Assembly (NCBI GenBank): GCA_963818445.1
Contig: CAWFSG010000007.1
Span: 62,001 to 126,000 of the forward strand
DNA from: Prado023 sp963818445
GTDB taxonomy: Bacteria > Actinomycetota > Actinomycetes > S36-B12 > CAIYMF01
DNA length: 64,000 bases
Direction of reading: 5' to 3'
Shown: positions 48,553-57,977 of the stretch, piece after piece
Layout of the letters: every line of letters begins with the position of its first letter
Position numbering within the stretch: position 1 is the stretch's first letter
The notes under the pieces: model-generated
Told to the model about the DNA's origin: nothing
The model's input: only the letters and a program-made list of their open reading frames with translations
The model's database searches: none
Translations under genes and position numbers: made by a program

Positions 48553-49616
48553 GGGTCCTGCTCACCGGGAGCAGCAGCCTGCTCGGCGCCGGCGTGGTCC
48601 GTGCCCTGCATGCCAGGGGCGACCAGGTCGCCGTGCTCCAGCGCCGCCCCTCTGCTGTGGCCGCTGAGCTCGGGCTGACCGAGCACCTCGCGGACCTCAA
48701 CGACGCATCAGCCGTCGGGCGCGCCGTGCAGGGCGTGGCGGCAGTCATCCACCTCGCGGCACGCGTGGGCGTGGTTGGCAGTGCCGCACAGTTCCACGAG
48801 GCCAACGTGACCGGAACCCGCACTGTGCTCGACGCCGCGCAGGCGAAGGGGGTCTCGAGGTTCGTCTTCATCTCGTCGCCGTCGGTGGCGCATTCCGGCT
48901 CGGCCCTCGCGGGAGCGGACGCGGACCCGGCCGACCCCACCCGCGCCAAGGGGCACTACTCGAGGAGCAAGGCCCGGGCCGAGCTCGAGGTCCTGGCCGC
49001 CGATGGCCCCGGGCTCGCGACGATCGCGATCCGCCCGCACCTGATCTGGGGCCCGGGCGACACGCAGCTGGTCGGGCGCATCATCGCTCGGGCCCGGTCC
49101 GGTCGGCTGGCCCTCGTGGGCGGTGGGCGGGCCCTGATCGACACGACGTACATCGACAACGCGGTGGACGCCGTGGTGGCGGCACTCGACCATGCCGAGG
49201 CCGGTCACGGGCAGGCATTCGTGGTCTCCAACGGGGAGCCGCGCACGGTGGCCGAGCTGTTCGAGCGGATCTGTGCCGCGGGCGGGGTCGAGGCGCCCAA
49301 CCGCGGCGTGCCCCGTTCTGTCGCGTGGGCCGGCGGCGCCGTCGCCGAGGGTCTGTGGCGGGTGGGGCGCCGGACGGATGATCCGCCGATGACCCGATTC
49401 CTGGCCGGGCAGCTCGCGACGGCGCACTGGTTCGATCAGCGTCGGGTCCGTGAGGTCCTGGACTGGTCGCCGCGCGTCAGCCTGGACGAGGGGTTCGCCC
49501 GCCTCGCTCAGGGCGGCGGGCCAGGGGCCTGGGCCGCCGCGGCCCGGGACACCGAGCCCGATGTCAGTGTTGTCGAACCCGGGGTGCCAGGCGGCGGGCC
49601 GTGGGCTCGTCGATGA
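48549..49616 (+). CDS. oleD: OleD: 2-alkyl-3-oxoalkanoate reductase
   Basis: 355 residues; extended short-chain dehydrogenase that makes the beta-hydroxy acid for OleC. N-terminal Rossmann MRVLLTGSSSLLGAGVVRAL, VIHLAARVG, FVFISSPSV, catalytic Tyr-Lys in GHYSRSKARAEL, and TTYIDNAVDAVV. The last ~35 residues are low complexity and overlap the convergent regulator gene by 53 bases, so the stop might be late. Coupled to oleBC by ATGA. Confidence 0.9.
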   Translation: MRVLLTGSSSLLGAGVVRALHARGDQVAVLQRRPSAVAAELGLTEHLADLNDASAVGRAVQGVAAVIHLAARVGVVGSAAQFHEANVTGTRTVLDAAQAKGVSRFVFISSPSVAHSGSALAGADADPADPTRAKGHYSRSKARAELEVLAADGPGLATIAIRPHLIWGPGDTQLVGRIIARARSGRLALVGGGRALIDTTYIDNAVDAVVAALDHAEAGHGQAFVVSNGEPRTVAELFERICAAGGVEAPNRGVPRSVAWAGGAVAEGLWRVGRRTDDPPMTRFLAGQLATAHWFDQRRVREVLDWSPRVSLDEGFARLAQGGGPGAWAAAARDTEPDVSVVEPGVPGGGPWARR

Positions 49617-50523
49617 TGAGGTCAGTGACGGCCCCGGCCCGCATGGCTGCCAGCAGCGGTCTCAGCTTGGCCTCACCCGCCACGACGCACAGCCTGCGCG
49701 GGACACGGGCGAGTTCCGCAGGGGTGGGACCGGTCGCCCTCAGGTTGATCGCGATGTCCCGGTAGCTGCCGTCCTCCCTCAGGAATACCGTGCACACGTC
49801 CCCGACGACGCGTGCGGCGTAGAGCGCCCCGAGGTCGCTCTCATCGAGGTAGCCGGCCGAGTACACGTGCGAGGGGACCTGACCCCCCAGGGTTCCCACG
49901 CCGAAGAGTGCGATGTCGATCCGCCGCTGGACGGCCAGCACACGCTGGACGCTGCGCTCGCGCCACATCGCCTCCTTGGTCTCGGCGAAGTCGAAGAACG
50001 CGGGCACCGGGAAATGGCGGACCTCAGCGTCGAAGGCCGCACCGAAGGCCGTGACGATCGTGCCCGCGTAGTCCACACCGCTCGTGACGGTGTTCGCAGC
50101 TCCGTTGAGCTGGACCACGGTGCCACCGCGCGTGGGCTTGCGACCCAGGGCGCGTGCGACGGCACTGACCGTGGTGCCCCACGCGACGCCAAGCACCGTC
50201 TCGTCCTCGAACAGGTTCATCAGGAGCCGCGCGGCCACGTTGGCCACCTGGTCGAGCCGCTCGACCTCCTGGGCCCCGACCCGCACGGGCACGACGTGGG
50301 CGCGAACCCCGAAGGCGTCCCTGAGCCGCGCGGCCACTCCGGTCTCGGCATCCGGCTCGGTCCGCACGGTGATCTGCACCAGCCCGCTCTCCCGCGCGCC
50401 CTTGAGCAGCCGGGAGACGGTCGACCGCGACGTCCCCAGGCGACGCGCAATGGCGTCCATCGGCTCGTCCTGCAGGTAGTACATGGTCGCGGCAACCTGC
50501 ATGGACTCATCACGTTCGACCAC
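49564..50523 (-). CDS. SorC-family sugar-responsive transcriptional regulator
   Basis: 319 residues. The GTG at 50523 (VVERDESMQVAATMYY) is chosen over the ATG at 50547 because AGGAGG lies 7 bases before it and the ATG falls inside an operator palindrome. N-terminal helix-turn-helix: MDAIARRLGTSRSTVSRLLK. The rest is the SorC/DeoR sugar-phosphate-binding fold: VLGVAWGTTVSAVARAL, DIALFGVGTLGG and LCVVAGEAKLRPLLAAMRAG. The family binds phosphorylated sugars. Divergent from the sugar ABC and galK operon, so its likely regulator. Confidence 0.9.
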   Translation of the reverse strand: MVERDESMQVAATMYYLQDEPMDAIARRLGTSRSTVSRLLKGARESGLVQITVRTEPDAETGVAARLRDAFGVRAHVVPVRVGAQEVERLDQVANVAARLLMNLFEDETVLGVAWGTTVSAVARALGRKPTRGGTVVQLNGAANTVTSGVDYAGTIVTAFGAAFDAEVRHFPVPAFFDFAETKEAMWRERSVQRVLAVQRRIDIALFGVGTLGGQVPSHVYSAGYLDESDLGALYAARVVGDVCTVFLREDGSYRDIAINLRATGPTPAELARVPRRLCVVAGEAKLRPLLAAMRAGAVTDLIIDEPTARRLAPRVRQH

Positions 50524-50540
50524 GCCCCACCTCCTCGTCG

Positions 50541-50554
50541 TGCACATCTGTGCA
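50541..50554. promoter_or_regulatory. Putative SorC-type operator (palindrome)
   Basis: TGCACATCTGTGCA has perfect TGCACA/TGTGCA arms around TC; a further half-site TTGCACAA occurs at 50561-50568. It lies in the divergent promoter, 17 bases from the regulator GTG, so autoregulation and control of the ABC operon are likely. Confidence 0.7.
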
Positions 50555-50587
50555 CTGGCCTTGCACAATCGCACCCACCTCCGGCAG

Positions 50588-50603
50588 GGTGACCATTGTC
50601 ACA
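50588..50603. promoter_or_regulatory. CRP/GlxR-like binding site
   Basis: GGTGA-CCATTG-TCACA matches the TGTGA-N6-TCACA consensus of the CRP family at all but the first base. It is about 97 bases upstream of the sugar-binding-protein start, a usual place for cAMP-dependent catabolite control. A GTGAC/GTCAC repeat follows. Confidence 0.6.
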
Positions 50604-50699
50604 GTTGTTATGGTGACCCGGGGTCGCAGGGCCCGAGGATCGACACGTCAAGACCATGTCCTGAACGGGCCGTGGAGGAACAAGGAGAGGAACATCCGG

Positions 50700-52039
50700 A
50701 TGCGAATCCGTCATGGGGTGGTGGGAGCCGTAGCACTGGCCCTCACCCTGAGCGCGTGCTCCAGCACGACGAGTGAACCTACGACCGACACCAGCGCGGG
50801 CGCGAGCGAGGCGGCGAGCCCCGCGGGGGAGGCCGTCGACCTCCGGTGGCGAACCCGGCCCGACAACCAGGCCGAGGCCGACGTCTACCAGAACATCTCG
50901 GATGAGATCACCGCCAAGAACATCGGTCTGAACCTGACCTACGAGGCGGGCAACTCCGAGGGATCTCCCTACCAGGACAAGCTCAAGACCGAGCTGTCCG
51001 CCGGAACGGCCCCGGATGTCTTCTGGATCCCCGGCACCGACGTCGCGGACTTCGCGAAGGCGGGCCTGATCCTCAACGCGAGCGAGGTGTCGTCGGCTGC
51101 GGGCTTCAACGCCGCTGACTTCTACGCAGGTCCGATGGACCAGCTGCTCGTCGACCCGGCCACGTGGCCAGAAGGCCGACGGCTTCGTGTGGGGCGTCCC
51201 GCGCGACGTGTCCACCTTCGCGCTCTACCTCAACCTCGACCTGATCGATCAGGCCGGCGTTGACGATCCGCGGCAGCTCGCTGCCGACGGCAAGTGGACC
51301 TGGGACGCGTTCCAGGCGACCGCCAAGGCGATCAGCGACCTCGGCGGCGGAGTCAAGGGCTTCGGCGCGGGTGGCTGGTGGGCCAACTGGGGCTACTGGG
51401 TGAACTCCGCGGGCGGCTCGTTCTTCAACGATGACCGCACGGCCTGCAACCTGGACTCCGACGAGTCGGTCAACGGCATCGAGTACTACCAGAAGCTGTA
51501 CGACGCCGACTACGGCGTGAAGTTCGGCGAGGATCCGGAGCCGGTCTACAAGAGCGGCAAGCTCGGCATGTTCGTCAACGGTCGCTGGGCCACCCCCGGC
51601 TCCCGCGAGATCACGGACTTCAACTGGGACGTCGCGCCGATGCCGACCGGGCCCGCTCCCGGTGGCGACTGGCAGTTCTGGGGCGCCTACGTGATCAACG
51701 CCAAGACGGCCGACCCGGCCGCGGCCTGGAAGCTCGTCGCCGAGCTCACCAGCCTCGAGGTGCAGGACAAGATCGCCTCGCTCGGCGCGAACATCCCGTC
51801 GCGCACCTCGCAGGAGGCCATCGACAAGTTCCTGACCTACACCCCGCCGGAGAACAACCAGGCGTTCGTCGACGGCATCCAGAACAACGCCGTCGCCGAG
51901 GGCCCGCTGTGGCAGGGCAACTGGCCGGAGTTCGACAGCTGCGACCAATGCCGTGGTCACCCAGTACATGAACGGTGAGATCACGACCGACGAGTACCAG
52001 AGCACGATCTGCAAGGTGGCGGCACCCGCGTTCGAGTAG
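50700..52039 (+). pseudogene. Sugar ABC transporter substrate-binding lipoprotein (two frameshifts)
   Basis: Family 1 solute-binding protein. MRIRHGVVGAVALALTLSAC gives a lipoprotein signal with lipobox LSAC. SPYQDKLKTELSAGTAPDVF and WGVPRDVSTFALYLN in two frames, GKLGMFVNGRWATPGSRE and the tail VVTQYMNGEITTDEYQ. One extra C at 51164-51172 and an extra T at 51940 break the frame; dropping them gives TWQKADGFVWG and FDSATNAVV. Length is two bases over. SD AAGGAGAGG. The gene is followed by a strong intercistronic hairpin. Confidence 0.92.
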
Positions 52040-52056
52040 CGGCGGCGCACAACCAC

Positions 52057-52097
52057 GACGGGGGTCCCGGGTCCGAACGGGACCTGGGACCCCCGTC
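52057..52097 (+). terminator. Intercistronic hairpin between binding protein and permeases
   Basis: GACGGGGGTCCC (52057-52068) pairs perfectly with GGGACCCCCGTC (52086-52097); inner GGTCC and GGACC extend the stem. It lies 17 bases after the SBP stop. A leaky terminator or 3'-stabilising structure here is a known way to make more binding protein than permease. Confidence 0.85.
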
Positions 52098-52150
52098 CTT
52101 GCCAGTGAAGTAGCTCGTACTGCCCAGGTGGACCCATGGAGGAGGCGGAC

Positions 52151-53891
52151 ATGACCGCGATGGTCACCGAGACCGAGGACCATCGGTCGAATCCACAGTG
52201 GGAGGACGACGAGGGCTTCGAACGTCTCCTTCGAGGCGTCCAGGCGTGGCATCTCTTCCTGGCAGGCGTCTCGACCTGGGTGCTGGTCAACATCGGGGCC
52301 GGGATCTGGGAGCTCGGCTCCCTGCCCCGAACGGGTCTGGGGATCGCCGGTGCCCTCGGGTTGGGCGTCAACCTGCTCGTGGTCGTCCTGCTCGGGCGGC
52401 GCGCCGGGGTGGGGCGCACGCTGTCCTTCGTCGTGAGCCTCCTGGTGGCCCTGGGCGCCTTCGTGGTGCTGTTCGGCCAGCTGGAGATCGCTGAGGGGCT
52501 CGATGTCTTCGCCGGCGCCTTCGAGCGCGCGTTCCCCGCCGTCATCCTGATCTTCGTGGGTGTGGTCTGGTGGGTGATCGCCCGACGCATCCACAAGCGC
52601 CTGCTGCCCCCTGGGATGCTGGTCACCGACGACCTCGCGAACGCCGGCGCCGTTCGCGCGGCGCAGTGGCTGATGTGGGCCGGGCTGGCGATCATCGCCG
52701 TGGGCACGGTGTGGTGGCTGTTCCTGATGCGGGCCCAGCGGGCCCTGATCTTCTTCGGCGACGCCATCCGGGCCGATCCCGTGGTCTTCGTCGCGGCGCT
52801 GATCGTCTTCCTGCTGGCTGCATGGGCCCTGCGGACGATCATCTCCGAGCGCTCTGCGCGCTACTTCCTGGTCGAGAACGCCCAGGCCGAGGCCCTGACC
52901 GGGTGGCTGTACCTCTCGCCGAACCTCCTGGGCTTCCTGGCCTTCTTCGCCGGCCCGCTCGTGTTCTCGATGGTGATCTCGTTCTACGACTGGGACGGGG
53001 TCAGCCAGGCTGTCTACGTCGGGCTCGACAACTACATCGAGACCCTCTCCGTGACCGTGGCGTCCTCCCCGGCGGACCTGCCGGCGGGCTACACGGAGGT
53101 CTTCGGCCTGCCCTTCAGCGATTCTGTCGTGGGCGGGACCGATCCGCTGTTCTGGAAGTCGCTGACCAACATCTTCGTCTTCATGGTCGTGGCGATCCCG
53201 GCGGCAGTGCTGTCAGCCCTCTTCCTGGCCGTCATGATCAATGCCGGCTACCGGGGCACCAAGGCCTTCCGGACGGTCTTCTTCGTCCCCGCCGTCGCCG
53301 GCGTCATCGGCGTGACCCTCATCTGGAAGCAGATGTTCAACGCCGCGGTCGGGTTCATCAACTGGGGCATCGCCACCGGCGGCCAGGCGGCTCAACGTCG
53401 TGCTTCCGGGTGACCCGTTCCCCGATCGGGTCGAGATCGGATGGCTCTCGGACCCGAAGATCGCCCTGCTGGCGGTGTGCATCGTGTTCGTGTGGTCCCA
53501 GTTCGGGTTCAACACCGTCCTGTTCACGGCCGGCCTGCAGGGCATCGGTCGCGACCTCTACGAGGCGGCCGAGCTCGACGGCTGCAACGCCTGGCAGCAG
53601 TTCCGTCACGTCACGGTCCCGCAGCTGCGGGAGACCACGTTCTTCGTGACGGTGACGACCGTGATCCTGGCCCTGCAGCTGTTCGACATCGTCTACGCCC
53701 TCAACCAGCCGAACCCGGTCGGGTTCCCTGACAACGCCACCCTGACGCCGGTCGTCTACATCTACCAGCTCGGGTTCCAGCAGGACTCGTTCGGGAAGGC
53801 CAGCGCCGTGGCCTGGGTGCTGTTCGTGATCATCTTCATCTTCACCCTCGCCCAGTTCCGAGCCCAGCGTGCCGATGCGGAGGTGAAGTGA
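52151..53891 (+). pseudogene. Sugar ABC transporter permease, MalF-type (frameshifted, long N-terminal region)
   Basis: ATG 52151 preceded by GGAGGAGGCGG. The canonical MalF core begins about residue 260 (LTGWLYLSPNLLGFLAFFAGP, FSMVISFYDWDG). Before it are five or six extra hydrophobic helices (VSTWVLVNIGAGIW, VSLLVALGAFVVLFG, FPAVILIFVGVVWWVI and others), unusual in length. The EAA loop EAAELDGCNAWQQF is after the frame break at 53385-53391 (an extra G; GQALNVVLPGDP restored). One base over. TGATG overlap with the next gene. Confidence 0.9.
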
Positions 53892-55106
53892 TGGCCAGGT
53901 CAGGTCGTCCCGTCCGAGGGTGGCGGGGCCAGTCCGCGCGGTTCTTCGTCTACGCGAGCCTCACGATCGCGGGTCTGGTCGTCCTCATCCCGTTCCTCTT
54001 CGCCCTCTCCGGGTCGATGAAGACCGCCGAGGACGTCTTCACCTACCCGCCCAGGGTCCTGCCGTACGTGGCCGCGACTGCGACCGTCAACGGCGAGGAG
54101 CTGCCGGTCTTCACCGTGCCGCTCCCCGGAGGCGGGACGGCTGACCTCGCGCGGGTCGAGAACGGCACGAGCCTGCGCGAGTTCCGTCAGGTCGACGACC
54201 CGGACTTCGTCCTCGTCAGCCCGAGGGATGCGCTCGACCCGACCGGAACCACCGTCACGGTGGACGGCGAGGAGAAGGACGTCTACCTCGTCACGATCGA
54301 CGGCCAGCAGGTCGAGGTCTACGACAACCGCTCCCGGATCGGCGGCACGTACATCGACCCGGCGAACCCGAACGCCCCACCGGTGTTCGCCGTGCCGGCC
54401 GATGTCCTCGCCGGTGGAGCAGGTCGACTTCCAGACGGGGAACTACTCCAAGGTCCTGGGCCTCAACGGCTTCTCCCGGGCGCTGACGAACACTGTGCTC
54501 GTCACGATCCTCGTGGTGGTCGGGCAGGTGCTGACCAGCATCCTCGGGGGGTACGCCTTCGCCCGGCTGCGGTTCCGGGGGCGCGAGAAGCTCTTCCTGT
54601 TCTACCTCGGGTCGATCATGATCCCGTTCGTCGTCCTGATCATCCCGCTCTACCGACTGATGGTCGAGATCGGGTGGGTCAACGACCTGGTGTCCCTGGT
54701 GATCCCGTTCGCGTTCACGGCCTACGGCACGTTCCTGATGCGCCAGTTCTTCGTGACCATCCCCAAGGAGCTGGAGGAGGCCGCGATCCTCGACGGCGCC
54801 TCACGGTGGACCATCCTCTGGAAGGTGATGGTGCCCCTGTCGATCCCGGCGATCGCCACGCTGACGACGTTCTCGTTCCTGTACGCGTGGAACTCCTTCG
54901 TCTGGCCGCTGATCGTCATCGACTCGGGCAACCAGGAGAACAGCGTCCTCGCGCTCACCCTGGCAACCCTGGGCGGTCGCGCAGCCGACGCACCCAACCT
55001 GGTGCTCGCCGGCGTCATGATCGCGATGGTCCCGCCGGTCACGGTGTTCCTCCTGGCCCAGCGCTACTTCGTCGAGAACGTCGCCAGCAGCGGGATCAAG
55101 GGCTGA
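53891..55106 (+). pseudogene. Sugar ABC transporter permease, MalG-type (frameshifted, extra external domain)
   Basis: MARSGRPVRGWRGQSARF, helix 1 VYASLTIAGLVVLIPFLFAL and the conserved SGSMKTAEDVFTYPP. Then an insert of about 115 residues between helix 1 and the permease core (VAATATVNGEELPVFTVP, GEEKDVYLVTIDGQQVEV and others), predicted outside the membrane. The core follows: NTVLVTILVVVGQVLTS, the EAA loop EEAAILDGASRWTIL. The frame breaks at 54408-54412 (extra G; ADVLPVEQVDFQ restored). One base over. Partner of the MalF-type gene. Confidence 0.9.
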
Positions 55107-55138
55107 GCGACCATGCCACCTGCCCACCGGAGGGGCCG

Positions 55139-56335
55139 ATGACTGCTCCACTTGCCGCGTGGTCGGGCGCGGAGGGTGCCGGGCGGGTCAGCGACCTGTT
55201 CGTCAGCGCGTTCGAGGTGGATCCCGACGGGGTGTGGGCGTCCCCCGGCCGGGTGAACCTCATCGGGGAGCACGTCGACTACAACGGCGGGTTGTGCCTG
55301 CCCATGGCGTTGCCGCACCGCACGTTCGTGGCCGTCCGTCGCAGGGACGACCAGGTCGTGCGCCTGGTGTCCTCGCTGGCTCCGCAGGACATCTGGACCG
55401 GGACCCTGGACGGCATCGCGCCCGGGCTGGTCAGCTCCTGGGTCGCGTACGCCGGTGGCCCGGCATGGTCCCTGACCCAGGCGGGCCACACGCTCGGTGG
55501 GTTCGACGCCGCGATCGACTCGTGCGTGCCGCTCGGCGCAGGGCTCTCCTCCTCGGCGGCCATCGAGTGCGCTGTCGCCCTCGCCCTGGACGAGCTGTTC
55601 GGCCTGGGCCTGGCCGCCGCGGGTGACGCCGGCCGGGCTGTTCTGGCAGCCATCTGCGTGCGGGCTGAGAACGAGGTTGCCGGCGCCCCCACGGGCGGCA
55701 TGGACCAGGCAGCCTCGCTGCGCGCCACCGCTGGGCATGCCCTGCTGCTGGACACCCTGGACAGCAGCGTCGCCCAGGTGCCGTTCCACCTGGCCGAGGC
55801 GGGCCTGGAGCTGCTGGTCATCGACACCCGGGCCGAGCACTCCCTCGTCGATGGTCAGTACGCGTCCCGGCGGGCCGCCTGCCACGAGGCCGCAGCGCGG
55901 CTCGGGGTGGGCACGTTGCGGGAGGTCACCGACCTCGACGCGGCCCTGGCTGCGCTGCCCGACCCCATCGAGGCGATGCGCGTCCGCCACGTCGTCACCG
56001 AGATCGCCCGGGTCGAGCAGTTCGCCGAGCTCGTGCGCGACGACAGGGTGCGCGACGTCGGGCCCCTCATGGACGCCTCCCACGAGTCCCTGCGGCTGGA
56101 CTACGAGGTCAGCTGCGACGAGCTGGATGTCGCCGTCGGGGCAGCCCGGGCCGCGGGGGCGCTCGGATCCCGGATGACCGGGGGTGGGTTCGGCGGCTCA
56201 GCCATCGCCCTGGTCGAGGCCGATGCCGCGACCGCCGTCATGCGGGCCGTCGCCGACGCCTTCGGCGAGCGGGGATGGGGCGAGCCCGGCTTCCTCGTCG
56301 CGGTCGCCGGGTCGGCCGGCGGGCGGGTGCAGTGA
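55139..56335 (+). CDS. galK: Galactokinase
   Basis: 398 residues; phosphorylates galactose at O1. ATG 55139 follows GGAGGGG. Signature SPGRVNLIGEHVDYNGG at the N-terminus, GHMP ATP motif VPLGAGLSSSAAIE, the catalytic base region APTGGMDQAASL, and C-terminal GSRMTGGGFGGSAIAL. Intact. 33 bases after the MalG-type permease, same operon. No galT or galE lies in the window, so the next Leloir steps must be encoded elsewhere or replaced. Confidence 0.94.
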   Translation: MTAPLAAWSGAEGAGRVSDLFVSAFEVDPDGVWASPGRVNLIGEHVDYNGGLCLPMALPHRTFVAVRRRDDQVVRLVSSLAPQDIWTGTLDGIAPGLVSSWVAYAGGPAWSLTQAGHTLGGFDAAIDSCVPLGAGLSSSAAIECAVALALDELFGLGLAAAGDAGRAVLAAICVRAENEVAGAPTGGMDQAASLRATAGHALLLDTLDSSVAQVPFHLAEAGLELLVIDTRAEHSLVDGQYASRRAACHEAAARLGVGTLREVTDLDAALAALPDPIEAMRVRHVVTEIARVEQFAELVRDDRVRDVGPLMDASHESLRLDYEVSCDELDVAVGAARAAGALGSRMTGGGFGGSAIALVEADAATAVMRAVADAFGERGWGEPGFLVAVAGSAGGRVQ

Positions 56336-56424
56336 TGCCTCGTCCCCCCATGAACGACCGTCCCCACGACCTCGGGGCCATGCTCCGTGAGCCCGGCTGA
56401 ACCGAACCAGAACCAGGAGATCCC

Positions 56425-57966
56425 ATGGACCCGAAGCGCTTCTCCCTGTACGGCAACACCATCACGCCGGACCAGGACCGCAAGGCCCTGGCGTGGCAGA
56501 AGATGTTCGTCGACAAGTTCGCCTACGACCCGAACGAGAAGTACGAGCTGAGCGTCCATGACAACCCGCAGCTCGGCGACGCGCTCGGGATCCGTGACCT
56601 CCGGCGCGACACCGAGGGCGATCCGATCGACGCCGAGAACGGCATCGTGATCTCGACGATCCGGATGGGGTACGGGCACTACCGGATCGCGATGGCGGGC
56701 GCATCGGCTGCCCGGGCGATGGGCCGGACCCCCTACTGGCTGGACCTGCTGGCGATCCCCGGCATCACGCAGGACGCGATCAACTGGTGGAACACCAACT
56801 ACAGCAAGTACTCGCGGGTGTCCCAGCGCAATGCGCTGTTCGACAAGTACGTGTGGGAGTCGGTCACCTCGGGGGACAAGACGCTGCCCGGGCTGAACTG
56901 GCTGCTCAACAATCAGGCGATGGGCTGGCCGTGGCGGTTCCTCAAGGCCAACGCGCGCGACTACCGCAAGAGCGAGCTGTTCGCCAACCTTCACCACGCC
57001 CTGCCGCAGGACATGCCGATCCTCACGGCGCACATGTGGAACTGCATGGGGGCCGTCGCCGGGGGCATGACCAATGTCGTGGACATGATGTTCGACAACT
57101 GGCCGATGGCGTTCCAGCTCACCGAGGGCGCGACCCACGCCGTGCAGTCACCGTCGGGCTACTACGGGTTCCGGATCATGAACCAGTTCGACGAGGACGA
57201 CAAGATCCTGAACCCCACACCCGCCGACGCGATCAAGTACGTGGGTCATCACGTCGATCACGAGCTGGTCGAGAACATCGAGGTCGACTGCGCCGCGCGG
57301 CTGACCCGCATGCGCAATGGCGAGCCACGTCGTTTCATCCTGACGATGGGTGGTGCCGGTGCCCAGCGTGAGCTGTTCAAGGCGATCATCGACCACTGCC
57401 GCCCGATGATCGAGCGCGACGAGCTGACCCTGTTCGTCAACCTCGGGGATCACGCCGACAACTGGGAGTGGCTCAAGGGCGAGCTCGGCCCGGCCGCCGC
57501 ATCGGTGACGACCCACCGCACGTGGGACGACGCCAAGGGCTTCGCCGACGGGATCCGCGAGGGCGAGGCGCACGGCCTGCACGTGTTCCTGTTCGACAAC
57601 ACGTTCCATGGGGTGTACGCGACCAACTACCTGATGCGCGTCAGCGACGTGTTGATCACCAAGCCCTCGGAGCTGGCGTTCTACCCGATCCCCAAGATCT
57701 TCAACGCCCGCGTCGGCGCCCATGAGGCGTGGGGTGCGATCCGCAGCGCCGAGCTCGGTGACGGCACGATCGAGACCCGGACGATCCCCCGGACGCTGCA
57801 GGCGATCGACCTGATCACCGGCGGGGACGACCTGCTCGAGATGTTCTGCGACTGCATCGTCAAGAACAAGCGCATGGGGATCTACGACGGTGCCTACAAG
57901 TGCGTGGCCCTGGCGACGGGAACGACCTGGGAGCGCAGGCTGGACGGCACGGTCGACCGCGGCTGA
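56425..57966 (+). CDS. GT-B-fold glycosyltransferase-like protein of unknown function
   Basis: 513 residues, MDPKRFSLYGNTITPDQDRK, with AGGAGA before the ATG. Not a family I can name. N-terminal half: VISTIRMGYGHYRIAMAGAS resembles the glycine-rich start of MGDG-synthase/MurG-like enzymes. C-terminal half: RFILTMGGAGAQRELFKAII, LFVNLGDHADNWEWL and VSDVLITKPSELAFYPIPKI resemble the donor-binding half of GT28. Trp/Tyr-rich middle (INWWNTNYSKYS). No signal or membrane helix. Last gene in the sugar ABC/galK operon, 89 bases after galK. Confidence 0.7.
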   Translation: MDPKRFSLYGNTITPDQDRKALAWQKMFVDKFAYDPNEKYELSVHDNPQLGDALGIRDLRRDTEGDPIDAENGIVISTIRMGYGHYRIAMAGASAARAMGRTPYWLDLLAIPGITQDAINWWNTNYSKYSRVSQRNALFDKYVWESVTSGDKTLPGLNWLLNNQAMGWPWRFLKANARDYRKSELFANLHHALPQDMPILTAHMWNCMGAVAGGMTNVVDMMFDNWPMAFQLTEGATHAVQSPSGYYGFRIMNQFDEDDKILNPTPADAIKYVGHHVDHELVENIEVDCAARLTRMRNGEPRRFILTMGGAGAQRELFKAIIDHCRPMIERDELTLFVNLGDHADNWEWLKGELGPAAASVTTHRTWDDAKGFADGIREGEAHGLHVFLFDNTFHGVYATNYLMRVSDVLITKPSELAFYPIPKIFNARVGAHEAWGAIRSAELGDGTIETRTIPRTLQAIDLITGGDDLLEMFCDCIVKNKRMGIYDGAYKCVALATGTTWERRLDGTVDRG

Positions 57967-57977
57967 GCGACTGCGTA

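Noticed and set aside
56335..56400. 21-codon frame starting in the TGATG after galK
   Set aside because: Too short, no conservation signal, no ribosome site apart from the overlap.
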